The notes under the pieces were generated by a model. That model saw only the letters and a program-made list of their open reading frames with translations, was not told where the DNA came from and ran no database searches. Positions 9,151 to 18,122 of a stretch of 64,000 nucleotides of DNA are shown here, piece after piece. Each line of letters opens with the position of its first letter. Positions within the stretch are counted from its first letter, which is position 1. Location: NCBI GenBank assembly GCA_964433675.1, contig CAYSSJ010000010.1:1-64000 (forward strand), written 5' to 3'. Origin of the DNA: CAYSSJ01 sp964433675. Lineage in GTDB: Bacteria; Cloacimonadota; Cloacimonadia; Cloacimonadales; TCS61. A program made the translations under genes and the position numbers.

Positions 9151-10185
9151 TCATTTCATAGTTTGATCTTTTTTCAAAAGCGCATCGATAGAAGAGAGCA
9201 TTACTGGTCTGTTCGAGTTATCGATGAATTTTAGCGCTACCATGCCATCTATACATTGATCATAGAGATAATAGCCGTTAGGTTCACAATAGGCTTCATT
9301 GAATCCGTAGCTTAGATAGCATTCTTCGCCACTGTTCATCAAAGCGTTTTGAAACATGAAATTATCTTCATTTTCTTGTTGGAAAGTTACAAATCTGATA
9401 TGCCCATCTTTGAAATTTACCTTTACATTGCGTAGCATTACATTTTGATAGTAAGCATAGTGTGCCACAAAAGTGCCATTTAGTCTGGAACGATCCAATG
9501 GCAATACGATAATCCCGGCAGGGATAATGGAGATCTTATGTGTATCCAGATTGCCGGTGTAAAGTTCCGGTTTCTTGTTCTTTTTGGCTTTTAGTTTTAG
9601 GTTGTCATTTTCGGATTCGATCTGAAAATAAGAATATGAATAGAGGTTCTCATCCAGAGTTTGCCCTTTTGATTTCAGATAGTTATAATCGCAGTTTGCA
9701 GCATGTAGATAAGAATCCAGTAGTGTGTCATAGTCTATATCTATGAGATTAGCTAAGGCATGTGAAGGATAGTTTAGGAAGATCAATTTCTTGTTTTTAC
9801 GATAGATCTCATTCCAATATGATTTGAGAAATCTTCCATAGCTATAACCTCTATCAAAACTATTGAACAAATCGCTTACACTTTCCCAACTTACTTCTAT
9901 AAAAGCACTGCTTGGCTCAATTTTGTCTAAAAAATAGGATGTAGGATAGATCCATCTCTTATTTTCTTCCGTATATTGTTTTTTGATGTTCAGAGAAAAA
10001 AGATCGAGGATAGAAAAGGCATTTTTCTCTTTGATAGCCAGTGCTAATTCCTCGACAAGAGGTAGTTCCAAAAGTGGGTCTTCATGCTCGGGCGTATTAT
10101 ATATATAGGCAAGAATATTTACGATCTGGTCTTTTTGGATGCGAGCGAGATCGGAGACAATAGTTTTTGCCAGTTCTTTGATCAT
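9151..10185 (-). CDS. unknown protein, possibly a divergent M29-like aminopeptidase fold
   Basis: A 344-residue soluble protein without signal or membrane segments. The N terminus (IKELAKTIVSDLARIQKDQIVNI) and the C-terminal half (GTFVAHYAYYQNVMLRNVKVNF, then LYDQCIDGMVALKF) are laid out roughly like thermophilic M29 aminopeptidases, which also carry an early LAxxLV segment and end with a metal-binding LFDENA...HxALG block. Here the expected Glu, His and Asp ligands are not evident, so if the relationship is real the metal site looks degenerate. It overlaps murI by 4 bases and precedes pyrG by 8, which suggests a role near envelope or nucleotide metabolism. I cannot assign a function; the family link is weak. 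Confidence 0.6.
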   Translation of the reverse strand: MIKELAKTIVSDLARIQKDQIVNILAYIYNTPEHEDPLLELPLVEELALAIKEKNAFSILDLFSLNIKKQYTEENKRWIYPTSYFLDKIEPSSAFIEVSWESVSDLFNSFDRGYSYGRFLKSYWNEIYRKNKKLIFLNYPSHALANLIDIDYDTLLDSYLHAANCDYNYLKSKGQTLDENLYSYSYFQIESENDNLKLKAKKNKKPELYTGNLDTHKISIIPAGIIVLPLDRSRLNGTFVAHYAYYQNVMLRNVKVNFKDGHIRFVTFQQENEDNFMFQNALMNSGEECYLSYGFNEAYCEPNGYYLYDQCIDGMVALKFIDNSNRPVMLSSIDALLKKDQTMK

Positions 10186-10985
10186 ATATACCAGCTTTCT
10201 CCCAAAGAGACACGTTGAAGCGAGTCTATATTGCCGGATAGAAGGCGCGATGCCATACGAAAGAATTTGTCTTCGTTATCACTTACATAGAAGGTGTTCA
10301 ATCCCACCCCTTTAGTTTCGGGCGTAGGGAGGATATAGGAAAGTTTTTGTACTATGGCTTCGGCGCTGTCTATCAGCTTTACAGAATCTCCCAATATTGA
10401 TGATAAAGTATCTTTGAGAATTGGATAGTGCGTACAACCCAAAACCAATGTGTCTATATCCTTTGCAATCAGAGGAGATAGATACTCCGAAGCGATGATG
10501 GTGGCAACTTCATGATTTTCCCAACCTTCCTCTACCAGCGCTACAAAAAGAGGGCAAGCCCGACTGAAGGTCTTGCTCTTAGCTGAGACCTTCTTGATTG
10601 CATGCGAATATGCTCTGCTGTTTATCGTTCCTTCTGTTCCGATCACTCCGATGTTATCATTTTTCGTTGCGGTTATGGCAGCTTGAGCGCCCGGTTCTAT
10701 TACGCCGAGTATCGGAACATCAAAATGGTCGCGCAGATGATCGATCGCTACTGATGAAGAAGTATTGCAAGCAACGATGATGATCTTGGCACCGCATTGT
10801 TGCAAAAATCTAGCATTTTGCAGAGAATAATCTATAACAGTACGAGCAGATTTGGGTCCGTAAGGTACGCGGGCAGTATCGCCGAAATAGACGATATCTT
10901 CAAAGGGAAAGACCCGACGAATTTCGCGAAATACGGTTAGTCCGCCTACACCCGAATCAAATATGCCAATTGGTCGCTTATTCAA
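10182..10985 (-). CDS. murI: glutamate racemase
   Basis: Cofactor-independent racemase supplying D-glutamate for peptidoglycan. The two catalytic cysteines are in the expected motifs: VACNTSSS (near residue 73) and LGCTHYPIL (near residue 185). The N terminus shows GIFDSGVGGLTVFREI and YFGDTARVPYG. The 267-residue length is normal. It is the first gene of a minus-strand operon with the unknown gene, pyrG and the mscS homologue. Upstream, an imperfect inverted repeat (AGACAA near 11032, TTGTCT near 11051) lies in the leader and might be an operator. The assignment is secure. Confidence 0.96.
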   Translation of the reverse strand: MNKRPIGIFDSGVGGLTVFREIRRVFPFEDIVYFGDTARVPYGPKSARTVIDYSLQNARFLQQCGAKIIIVACNTSSSVAIDHLRDHFDVPILGVIEPGAQAAITATKNDNIGVIGTEGTINSRAYSHAIKKVSAKSKTFSRACPLFVALVEEGWENHEVATIIASEYLSPLIAKDIDTLVLGCTHYPILKDTLSSILGDSVKLIDSAEAIVQKLSYILPTPETKGVGLNTFYVSDNEDKFFRMASRLLSGNIDSLQRVSLGESWYI

Positions 10986-11100
10986 ATACTTCCCTCACTT
11001 TTCACTTTTTAAATACAAAAAAAGGATGTGAAGACAAACTGTCAAGATAGTTGTCTGTCCGACTAAAATAAATGCTGGGAACAAGAAAAGTTTTTTCTGC

Positions 11101-11128
11101 TTGACAAGTAATAAGTTAAGATTATATT
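11101..11128 (+). promoter_or_regulatory. sigma-70-type promoter
   Basis: TTGACA at 11101-11106, a 16-base spacer and TATATT at 11123-11128. This is close to consensus and directs transcription toward the unknown gene at 11264. The leader would be about 130 bases long. Confidence 0.55.
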
Positions 11129-11263
11129 TGTCATGTCAATCAGCAGCAATCGAAATGTTTTAACAGAGCGTTTTCCTGATGCTTGGTTGAAACTTTTGAT
11201 GAATGATACATCAGAGCAGAATACTAAAAAAAGATTACTTTAAGGTGAAGAAAGGTGGAGACT

Positions 11264-11587
11264 ATGAGAGAATTGATAGAGCAAACGGAACTGGAAGATT
11301 TGATCAGAAAAACTGTTTTTATGAAAATCGGTGAAGAAAGTGATAACGAGCAGATCGCATATCATTGTGCTGATATGGCTGATACGATAATGATGGTTAT
11401 CGACAAATATATCAGTGAAGAATTGGGCAGTGATGAGGTGAAAATCTTATACAAGAGCATCAAAAGAGACACTTACATAAAATTTTCCGAAACCATCAGC
11501 GAAAAAGAGTTAGGTAAGAAAGTTGATGAGATATTCTCTCAAATAAAAAATGAGATAAATCAATATATTGGTAGCGAACTTCTGTAG
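11264..11587 (+). CDS. small helical protein of unknown function
   Basis: About 107 residues, acidic and almost certainly all helical; no signal peptide, no cysteine cluster and no recognised motif. I prefer the ATG at 11264 to a GTG three codons earlier. AGGTGG at 11253-11258 then lies at normal ribosome-site spacing. A near-consensus promoter lies upstream at 11101-11128, and 131 bases separate it from the lipoprotein gene behind it, so the two may be transcribed separately. I do not recognise the family. Repeated charged/hydrophobic heptads (for example KKVDEIFSQIKNEINQY) could support a coiled coil or helical bundle. Confidence 0.65.
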   Translation: MRELIEQTELEDLIRKTVFMKIGEESDNEQIAYHCADMADTIMMVIDKYISEELGSDEVKILYKSIKRDTYIKFSETISEKELGKKVDEIFSQIKNEINQYIGSELL

Positions 11588-11718
11588 AAAAGCTGTTAAA
11601 GCATTTGAGAGATGAATTTAGTAAAATGGATTAGTCGGTTTGATATCTGAACCTTGACACAAATCAAAAAAAATAAATTATTACACTAATTATAACGGAA
11701 TTATATGAGGGAGGAGTT

Positions 11719-12288
11719 ATGAGAAAACTAATTTTATTAGTGGGGTTGGTAGTACTTTTAGTTGGTTGCACCCAAGAAGGATATCTCGCCGTTCACAATA
11801 AAACCGGTGCTAGAGCCGAAGTAGTAATCGATGGTACACGGTTTACCTTGATCGGAGAGACGACGGTAGAGGAAGTTTATTATGTCGATAGTTACTTATT
11901 ATTTTCCGAGTCTGTAAAAGTAGATATCGAGCATTTGGGACCAATGCATTTGGAACCCAGAAAATATTCGGTAAGCATCTCACCGAACAAAACCAAACAT
12001 GTAAATATATATTATGATCGTAGTGGGCTTTTTATGCTGAATAATTCTACTACCCATATCATGGAAGTATATTTACGAGATAAAGAGACAGGTGAATTGA
12101 GCGAAAATTATCTGCCCAAACCGATCATACACTCTGAAACTGAACTTTTCCCGGTAATAACAGGTTCTTATTTTGTAGTTGTAATTGATGGGTATGGACA
12201 CGACTATGAATCTGAGGAAGAGATCGAGTTTGTCGCCGGTGAGAATCATACTATTATATTCAATGGGTTTGATGTATATGCCCCATAA
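11719..12288 (+). CDS. predicted lipoprotein with two related beta units
   Basis: A 189-residue lipoprotein. The N terminus is a short signal peptide ending in the lipobox LVGC, with Cys at about residue 17. The mature part looks like two related beta-sandwich units, each opening with a similar phrase (GYLAVHNKTGARAEVVIDG near residue 21 and GLFMLNNSTTHIMEVYL near residue 98) and ending in a glycine-rich strand. It has an AGGGAGGAG ribosome site and a possible -35 (TTGACA at 11654-11659) without a clear -10. It precedes lon by 30 bases and may share a transcript with it. Function unknown; probably anchored to a membrane facing the periplasm. Confidence 0.75.
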   Translation: MRKLILLVGLVVLLVGCTQEGYLAVHNKTGARAEVVIDGTRFTLIGETTVEEVYYVDSYLLFSESVKVDIEHLGPMHLEPRKYSVSISPNKTKHVNIYYDRSGLFMLNNSTTHIMEVYLRDKETGELSENYLPKPIIHSETELFPVITGSYFVVVIDGYGHDYESEEEIEFVAGENHTIIFNGFDVYAP

Positions 12289-12318
12289 ATAATGTTCGGT
12301 TAGAAAGGAGAAATAATA

Positions 12319-14712
12319 GTGGCAAAAAAGAGAGAAGCAGACTTTGAGAATGTACAACCCTCTTCTGATTTGATTTTAGTAGATGAGATTTTACCCGACC
12401 ATTTGATTATAGTACCGGTATTGGAAAGACCTATGTTCCCCGGTCTTATGATCCCGCTTACATTTAGTGGTAAATCTGCTTATAATGCTATCATGAAAGC
12501 CTATGAGACCGAGAATAAAGTAGTCGGTATTGTCCTGGTGAAAGAGAAAGACAGACGAGATTTCTCCCAATCTGAGCTCTATAAGATCGGAACGGCTATG
12601 AAGCTTTTCAAGGTAACGCCAGTAGCGGAGAATACTGTGCAAGTCGTAGCTCAAGGGATTCGCCGTTTCTCCAAGATTAGTGAGAAGCGGCAGGAGAAGA
12701 CTTTGGTTTGGAAAGTGAGATACCACTATGATTCTGCCCAGAAACCTTCACAAGAGCTCAAAGCTTATGTAATGTCCATTATGTCCCATCTAAAGGAATT
12801 ACTCAGAAAGAATCCGATTTTTCAGGAACAATTGAAAATGGTGATGAACCAGCTTTCGCATGATGAGCCGGGGAAACTTTTGGATATTGTAGCCACTATG
12901 CTCAATGCCGAAGCGGTAAAATTACAGGATGTTTTGGAAACTTTCGATCTGATCAAAAGAAGCGAAAAAATACTGATCCTGCTCAAAGAAGAGATAGAAT
13001 TATCCCAAATACAAGAGGATATAGAGAAACAAATAGAAGAGAAAGTATCTAAACAGCAGCGAGAATTTTTCCTCAGAGAACAACTGAAAGTGATAAAAAA
13101 AGAATTGGGTTTGGAAAAGGATGATAAAGCTGCTGAGATAGAGAAATTCGAAGAAAGAATCAGAGAGCTGGAGCTGACCGATGAGGCTGCCACAGTGATC
13201 GAGGAAGAGCTCAATAAGCTAAAGATGCTAGAACCCGTCTCACCGGAATTCTCCGTCACCCGCTCGTATCTGAATGCACTCACAGAGCTACCTTGGGGCA
13301 TCCATTCGGAAGATAGGCTGGACATCAAAGTAGTGCGTAAGATTCTCAACGAGGATCATTACGGATTGGAAGATGTGAAGAAACTGATATTAGAATTCAT
13401 CAGCACGATTATCAAGCGGGGTACGGTAGTCGGCACTATCCTTTGTTTGGTAGGACCTCCCGGTGTCGGTAAGACTTCGGTCGGAAGATCTATCGCCCGT
13501 GCATTGAACCGTGAATTTTTTAGATTCTCGTTAGGCGGAATACGGGATGAAGCGGAGATCAAAGGACACAGACGCACTTATGTAGGAGCGATGCCGGGCA
13601 AGATAATGCAGAGTCTGAAACGAGTAGGAACAGCCAATCCTGTTATCATGCTCGATGAAGTAGATAAGATTGGCAAGAGCTTTATGGGTGATCCGGCTTC
13701 TGCTCTTTTGGAAGTATTGGATCCCGAACAGAACATTGCCTTTCTGGATCATTATCTCGATGTCAGATTCGACCTCTCCAATATTCTCTTTATCACTACT
13801 GCCAACCAGTTGGACACTATTCCTCGTCCTCTTTTGGATAGAATGGAAGTGATAAGGATATCGGGGTATATATTACAAGAGAAGGTAGAGATCGCCAAAA
13901 GATACCTAGTACCCAGACAGCTCAAACGGCACGGATTACTAAAAAAAGAGGTCAATATCACTGATAAATCTCTGGAGATCATTGCAGACCGTTATGCCCG
14001 AGAAGCCGGCGTACGTAATCTGGAGAATCAGATCAAGAAGATCATGCGGCAGGTTACTTTACGTCAGGCAGAAGGTAAGGGTAAGAAATTCTCTATTAGC
14101 AACAGAAATATAGAAGATTATCTGGGTAATCCGGTTTATACCGCCGAGACTCTATATAAGAAACCGCAGCCGGGAGTGGTTTTGGGAGTTGCTTGGACTT
14201 CGCTGGGAGGTACTACCCTCTATGTGGAAGCTACCAATGTGAGAGCAAAAAATAGTGGATACGAGCAGACCGGTCAGCTCGGGAATGTAATGAAAGAATC
14301 TACCCGGATCGCTTATTCTTATGTTCGTCATATTCTTAGTACAAGCGAAGAGCATCGCAAATTTTTTGATACCAATTTCATCCATCTGCATGTTCCCGCC
14401 GGAGCTACACCCAAAGATGGACCATCTGCCGGGATCACGATGGCGCTAGCGCTCTATTCGCTTGCGACTTCCAAACCGGTGCGTACTAATATCGCCATGA
14501 CAGGTGAACTGACTTTAACCGGAAGAGTATTACCGATCGGGGGAGTGCGAGAGAAAACTATCGCTGCCCGCAGAGTCGGTATCAAAGAGCTGATCTTCCC
14601 ATCCGAAAATAAAAATGATTATGAGGAATTACCCGATTATATCAAAAAAGGTCTCAAAATCCATTTTGTGGAATACTTCTCTGATGTACTGAAAGTAGTC
14701 TACAATAACTAA
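12319..14712 (+). CDS. lon: ATP-dependent protease Lon
   Basis: Cytoplasmic AAA+ serine protease that degrades damaged and regulatory proteins. The 797 residues contain the N-terminal LonN domain (about 28-225), a long helical linker, the AAA+ module with Walker A GPPGVGKTSVGRS and Walker B VIMLDEVDKIG, and the protease domain. The catalytic serine is in PKDGPSAGITMA and the lysine in GGVREKTIAARR. Translation starts at GTG 12319, with AAAGGAG about 10 bases upstream; no ATG fits as well. The gene ends 4 bases inside the convergent kinase-like gene. Length and all motifs are standard. Confidence 0.97.
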   Translation: MAKKREADFENVQPSSDLILVDEILPDHLIIVPVLERPMFPGLMIPLTFSGKSAYNAIMKAYETENKVVGIVLVKEKDRRDFSQSELYKIGTAMKLFKVTPVAENTVQVVAQGIRRFSKISEKRQEKTLVWKVRYHYDSAQKPSQELKAYVMSIMSHLKELLRKNPIFQEQLKMVMNQLSHDEPGKLLDIVATMLNAEAVKLQDVLETFDLIKRSEKILILLKEEIELSQIQEDIEKQIEEKVSKQQREFFLREQLKVIKKELGLEKDDKAAEIEKFEERIRELELTDEAATVIEEELNKLKMLEPVSPEFSVTRSYLNALTELPWGIHSEDRLDIKVVRKILNEDHYGLEDVKKLILEFISTIIKRGTVVGTILCLVGPPGVGKTSVGRSIARALNREFFRFSLGGIRDEAEIKGHRRTYVGAMPGKIMQSLKRVGTANPVIMLDEVDKIGKSFMGDPASALLEVLDPEQNIAFLDHYLDVRFDLSNILFITTANQLDTIPRPLLDRMEVIRISGYILQEKVEIAKRYLVPRQLKRHGLLKKEVNITDKSLEIIADRYAREAGVRNLENQIKKIMRQVTLRQAEGKGKKFSISNRNIEDYLGNPVYTAETLYKKPQPGVVLGVAWTSLGGTTLYVEATNVRAKNSGYEQTGQLGNVMKESTRIAYSYVRHILSTSEEHRKFFDTNFIHLHVPAGATPKDGPSAGITMALALYSLATSKPVRTNIAMTGELTLTGRVLPIGGVREKTIAARRVGIKELIFPSENKNDYEELPDYIKKGLKIHFVEYFSDVLKVVYNN

Positions 14713-15314
14713 AGTATAATTTTGAGCATAGCCCTGTTTCTTTTTGCATCAGGGCTATATTCATATTTATCATATTTCTTTCGACGTTGGTCAAACTTTT
14801 CGATAGTTTCCGGAATCAGCATCTCCCAGAGGATAGGATTGATTGGATCATGTTTTTGGTAACTATTTACAAAATCTGTATATGCTTTTCTAAAAGTGCT
14901 GTGATCAAGAATGGAAGCCCAAAATAGTAAGAAATGTATCAGATCGTTTTCCGGATAATCATAAACCCAATTGCTAAAATCTATCATATAGTACTGTTGG
15001 TTTATCGCTGAGTAGAGATAATTTTTCGGATTGGTATCTGCGTGACAGATGCAGCGCTCACCTTTGCGCTCCAGAGCATGTAGTTGATAAAAGAGATTGG
15101 CCAGTTTGACGAAATCAGGTAGGAGAAGATCTCCAATGCGGGTCGCTTCTATATACTCTATTACCAATGTATTAAGAGAGTTATGGTCTAAAAGTTTGGG
15201 AACGAAAGGGAGGTTCTTTTTGTAGATATAGAGTTCATTTTTAAATTCTTTGGTCGAATTACAGATCTTTATTACCCGCTGCTTCTCTTTTTCTATGATA
15301 ATCTCAGCATTCAT
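14709..15314 (-). CDS. small protein kinase-fold phosphotransferase
   Basis: A 201-residue protein with the catalytic core of the aminoglycoside phosphotransferase/protein-kinase superfamily. It shows the catalytic loop CHADTNPKNYL (HxD....N form), then a metal-binding motif in the shape DFS (MIDFSNWVYDYPENDL). The N-lobe is short, with a candidate ATP lysine in VIKICNSTKEFKNE. Its substrate could be a sugar, small molecule or lipid; the size rules out a full signalling kinase. It overlaps the MobB-like gene by 4 bases, so the two are probably coexpressed, and overlaps lon tail to tail. I cannot name the substrate. Confidence 0.7.
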   Translation of the reverse strand: MNAEIIIEKEKQRVIKICNSTKEFKNELYIYKKNLPFVPKLLDHNSLNTLVIEYIEATRIGDLLLPDFVKLANLFYQLHALERKGERCICHADTNPKNYLYSAINQQYYMIDFSNWVYDYPENDLIHFLLFWASILDHSTFRKAYTDFVNSYQKHDPINPILWEMLIPETIEKFDQRRKKYDKYEYSPDAKRNRAMLKIIL

Positions 15315-15940
15315 AGTTCAATTACCGATGCGATAGTATGGATACGGTAGGGACAATCTTGGCGACTTCTTTTTCGGGTAAGTATTTGTCCTACTATTTC
15401 ATAGCAAGAACTACCGCATTTATTTTTGCACTCCGGTTCGCTTAGAGGAAGTACTTCAAATACGTGCTGTTCGACCAGATCAGTGAGCTCTTCAATATTA
15501 TTAATAGCGCTTTTTACCGGCAAATGCTTATATTCTGTATTCTCATCGGCAAATTTGCCTGAGATGGCGAAGATAGTATCATCCAGAAGTTCATTTAGCT
15601 CATTCTCGTCGTAGGCACAGATGATTTTCGGTAGAGGTGCTGTTTTCATCCCTTCTACCACGACATAATCTGCAGCGAGATGAAGCAGCATCTCTTTCAG
15701 TGACAGATGTCTATGCCAGATCAGATAGGTTTCGTGCAAGCCACGGGCGAACACACAATCTCCACTTGCTTCCCAATGTTTCCAAGTGTTAGAGCCTTTT
15801 TTCTCCATACTGAAGTTTTCAGCATGTATATCTTTGATGGAAACCACGCGATGACCACGCTTTTTCAGCTCTTTGATGAGATTGACAACTGCAGTTGTCT
15901 TACCTGTATGATGATAACCAGCTACTGAGAAGACTTTCAT
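15311..15940 (-). CDS. MobB-like GTPase with C-terminal cysteine motif
   Basis: A 209-residue protein of the MobB family, nucleotide-binding proteins that help make the guanine-dinucleotide form of molybdenum cofactor. The P-loop is GYHHTGKTT at residues 8-16. It is followed by the family-typical IKDIHAENFSMEKKGSNTW (where MobB has KHxxHxFxxDxxGxDT) and VVVEGMK. The C terminus adds a cysteine-rich segment, PECKNKCGSSCYEIVG plus a later Cys, absent from E. coli MobB, which might bind a metal or Fe-S cluster. It starts 3 bases after the membrane gene upstream. Possible clients are the molybdenum hydroxylase at the right edge of the window. Family good, exact role uncertain. Confidence 0.75.
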   Translation of the reverse strand: MKVFSVAGYHHTGKTTAVVNLIKELKKRGHRVVSIKDIHAENFSMEKKGSNTWKHWEASGDCVFARGLHETYLIWHRHLSLKEMLLHLAADYVVVEGMKTAPLPKIICAYDENELNELLDDTIFAISGKFADENTEYKHLPVKSAINNIEELTDLVEQHVFEVLPLSEPECKNKCGSSCYEIVGQILTRKRSRQDCPYRIHTIASVIEL

Positions 15941-15943
15941 AAT

Positions 15944-16585
15944 CTAAGGATTGATAATCTGTAGCCAATCACCGAGCAGGAATTGTAATCTGCCGATCAG
16001 CAGGGAGATTCGAGCCATCACAGTATAACCAAAAGCAGCGCCGAAACTTATCATCAAAAAATAAATCCCGATTTTGGCAGTTACACCAAACGCCCCTTTG
16101 TGGGGCTTGCTAAAGTAGAAATATATTACTCCGGTGATCGTTCCTATTATCAAGATCATCTTGCCGATTATGATAAGATTAGAATTGCCCACAAAAGGAT
16201 TGAACATTGTAGCTGTGAGTTGGCTAAGTACATCCGATTTGAGATATCGTAAGAAACTTATACCGGCCGTCGTTCCTATCATCAAAGCTATGGGATAGCG
16301 GCTTACCCATTCGGTTTTTGGGAAAAGTCTCATGAGCATCATAATACCTAAAAATGCAGGCACTAATTTGAGAAGATTACCGGAAAAATCACTACTCAAG
16401 GGACCAAATAGGTTTGGGATGAGTATATTGTAGATCGTATAAACGAACCAGTATCCGGCGGAGAGTCCCACAAAGATCTGTTCGGCTACTTTATAAAATG
16501 GGTTGTCTTTGTACAAAAAGGAAAAGATAGCAAAAGTGAATAATGCACCGAGCCAGATTCCTAAAACTGTGAAGAAATTTACCAT
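15944..16585 (-). CDS. six-pass membrane protein of the DUF6754 cluster
   Basis: A 213-residue integral membrane protein with about six hydrophobic segments and short loops. The C-terminal stretch FGYTVMARISLLIGRL has the look of a conserved family signature. It is the last of four membrane-protein genes spaced 1, 1 and 17 bases apart, so it should be part of one transcript and perhaps one complex with the proteins encoded at 16587-19223. No transporter or enzyme motif is recognisable. My impression from memory is that such proteins sit next to DUF6754 genes in several uncultured phyla; the function is not known to me. Confidence 0.75.
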   Translation of the reverse strand: MVNFFTVLGIWLGALFTFAIFSFLYKDNPFYKVAEQIFVGLSAGYWFVYTIYNILIPNLFGPLSSDFSGNLLKLVPAFLGIMMLMRLFPKTEWVSRYPIALMIGTTAGISFLRYLKSDVLSQLTATMFNPFVGNSNLIIIGKMILIIGTITGVIYFYFSKPHKGAFGVTAKIGIYFLMISFGAAFGYTVMARISLLIGRLQFLLGDWLQIINP

Positions 16586-16586
16586 A

Positions 16587-17405
16587 TCAACCTCGTTTCT
16601 TCTTAGATTTACTGCGCCAATAATTCACATTAGCCAAGATGATAAATACGATAATAATAAGATGAGCCATAGATTGGGCATCCATCCCACTGGTAGCCAT
16701 GCCAGGATAGTCGATCAAAGTCTCATATTCTGCCGCTCCTTTGAGTCCACCCAAGAGACCTCTGAGCTGCTGCTGTTCATTCACATAGGGTAGGAATCCG
16801 GGAGCGCTTACGGCTGTAGTACCGCCTGTAGTCGGTAATCCGTACATGTCGTTTGCTACCATTACCCACTCTTTCATGCCGGGTACACCGGAAGATAATG
16901 CGAATACGAAAGATATATTGTTGAAGTTATTTACTCCTTGCATGATGGGAAGTTCATTTATCGGAGTTCTGCCGGAATCTTGCGGAAAAACTTCGCGGAA
17001 ATTTTTGCCCATAGCTTGGATTGTTACGATGCCACCGGCTTTATAGCCTAAATTCACATAATCAACTCCATACACTTTCTGGGGAAAATCGAGTAGTACT
17101 TTCTCAAAAGCTTCATCTGCTAATACGACTCCCATAGGCCACAAAGCGACTACTATCGGTTTGATATCTCGTTCGAAACAATGCCTGATCACAGATTCTG
17201 CCATCGGTTGCAATTCCGGTTTGCTAGCCGGATCATAATCAAAAGAGATTAGTACTCGACTACCAGGTTCGGTATTTTCTACCAGATCATATACTTTTTC
17301 TACTATCAGAGTAGTATCTATCGGAAGTGCCAAGACGAATATTAGTGGGATGATGACTCCGATGAACAATATCAGGAAGATGATCCGTCTATCTACTTGT
17401 TTCAT
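16587..17405 (-). CDS. membrane-anchored protein with Rossmann-like domain, DUF6754 cluster
   Basis: A 272-residue protein with a single N-terminal membrane segment (about residues 8-28), a soluble alpha/beta domain (about 35-235) and a second membrane segment near the C terminus (about 243-262) followed by a very basic tail, RSKSKKKRG. The soluble part includes SRVLISFDYDPASKPELQP, GVDYVNLGYKAGG and TTGGTTAVSAPGFLPY. With a basic tail inside, the middle domain should lie outside the cytoplasmic membrane. It begins 1 base after the gene upstream. I do not recognise a named family; context ties it to the other three membrane proteins. Confidence 0.72.
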   Translation of the reverse strand: MKQVDRRIIFLILFIGVIIPLIFVLALPIDTTLIVEKVYDLVENTEPGSRVLISFDYDPASKPELQPMAESVIRHCFERDIKPIVVALWPMGVVLADEAFEKVLLDFPQKVYGVDYVNLGYKAGGIVTIQAMGKNFREVFPQDSGRTPINELPIMQGVNNFNNISFVFALSSGVPGMKEWVMVANDMYGLPTTGGTTAVSAPGFLPYVNEQQQLRGLLGGLKGAAEYETLIDYPGMATSGMDAQSMAHLIIIVFIILANVNYWRSKSKKKRG

Positions 17406-17406
17406 A

Positions 17407-18105
17407 CTATTTACCTCCCAGATATGAGCGTTCGATACCGAGGATGAGACGGAGCGAACTACCGATAATACCGAGTCCAGTACCGATCATAATGGCACGT
17501 TGACCGGCAGTGGTCGGATAGTCCATGATAAAATCTGCTATATATGGTAAATGTAGAAAATAGAGCGAGTCTGGCAAGCCACCGGTGAGGAAGCTTCCGA
17601 TGCTGGTCCTTCCTAACATTACTAAAACAGCCGAACCGAGCAGTAGAAAAGATTCGGGAGACCTGCCGACGAAAGAACGATAAGCTGCCGAAGCAATAAA
17701 AAATGCCAATAGTGAAAACATGGTGGCAGATAAATGTTGATAGATATTATTGAAAAGATAATCGAAAGGTTTGCTACCCAACACACTCTGAATAGACTCT
17801 CCATGACCGGCAATACCGGCTCCCAAACCACTACCCCACAACAGACCGAAACCTACCATGATGGTGAAACTGATCAGTGTGATAACATAATAGGGCCAAT
17901 TCTCCTGCTTGTGTCGGATCTTGAACAAGTTCACTTTGAACAAACTCAACTGACCGAGTAGGATGGCAAATCCGGCGATGATCATGAACCAAACTTCCAG
18001 TTCACCGGATAACTGACCGAATGGCTGACGGGGGATGAATTCGGAGATGAAGACGATCAACCCGGCGAAAAAAGTTATGAAAAGTGGAATTCTTCTTTTC
18101 AGCAT
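17407..18105 (-). CDS. multi-pass membrane protein of the DUF6754 cluster
   Basis: A 232-residue protein with about six membrane segments. Conspicuous features are a glycine-rich loop between segments (WGSGLGAGIAGHGESIQSVL), a compact positively charged turn AAYRSFVGRSPES, and a C terminus with more small residues. The repeated GxxxG spacing suggests tight helix packing. It lies between the DUF6754 gene (17 bases upstream) and the two-segment anchored protein (1 base downstream), in line with a stable membrane assembly. No catalytic or transport motif is seen. Function unknown. Confidence 0.72.
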   Translation of the reverse strand: MLKRRIPLFITFFAGLIVFISEFIPRQPFGQLSGELEVWFMIIAGFAILLGQLSLFKVNLFKIRHKQENWPYYVITLISFTIMVGFGLLWGSGLGAGIAGHGESIQSVLGSKPFDYLFNNIYQHLSATMFSLLAFFIASAAYRSFVGRSPESFLLLGSAVLVMLGRTSIGSFLTGGLPDSLYFLHLPYIADFIMDYPTTAGQRAIMIGTGLGIIGSSLRLILGIERSYLGGK

Positions 18106-18122
18106 AGATTACCTACTTTCTT

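Noticed and set aside
11133..11243. A 36-codon open frame starting ATG at 11133
   Set aside because: It has no ribosome site and begins only five bases after the -10 hexamer at 11123-11128, so it would be nearly leaderless; no conserved motif was seen.
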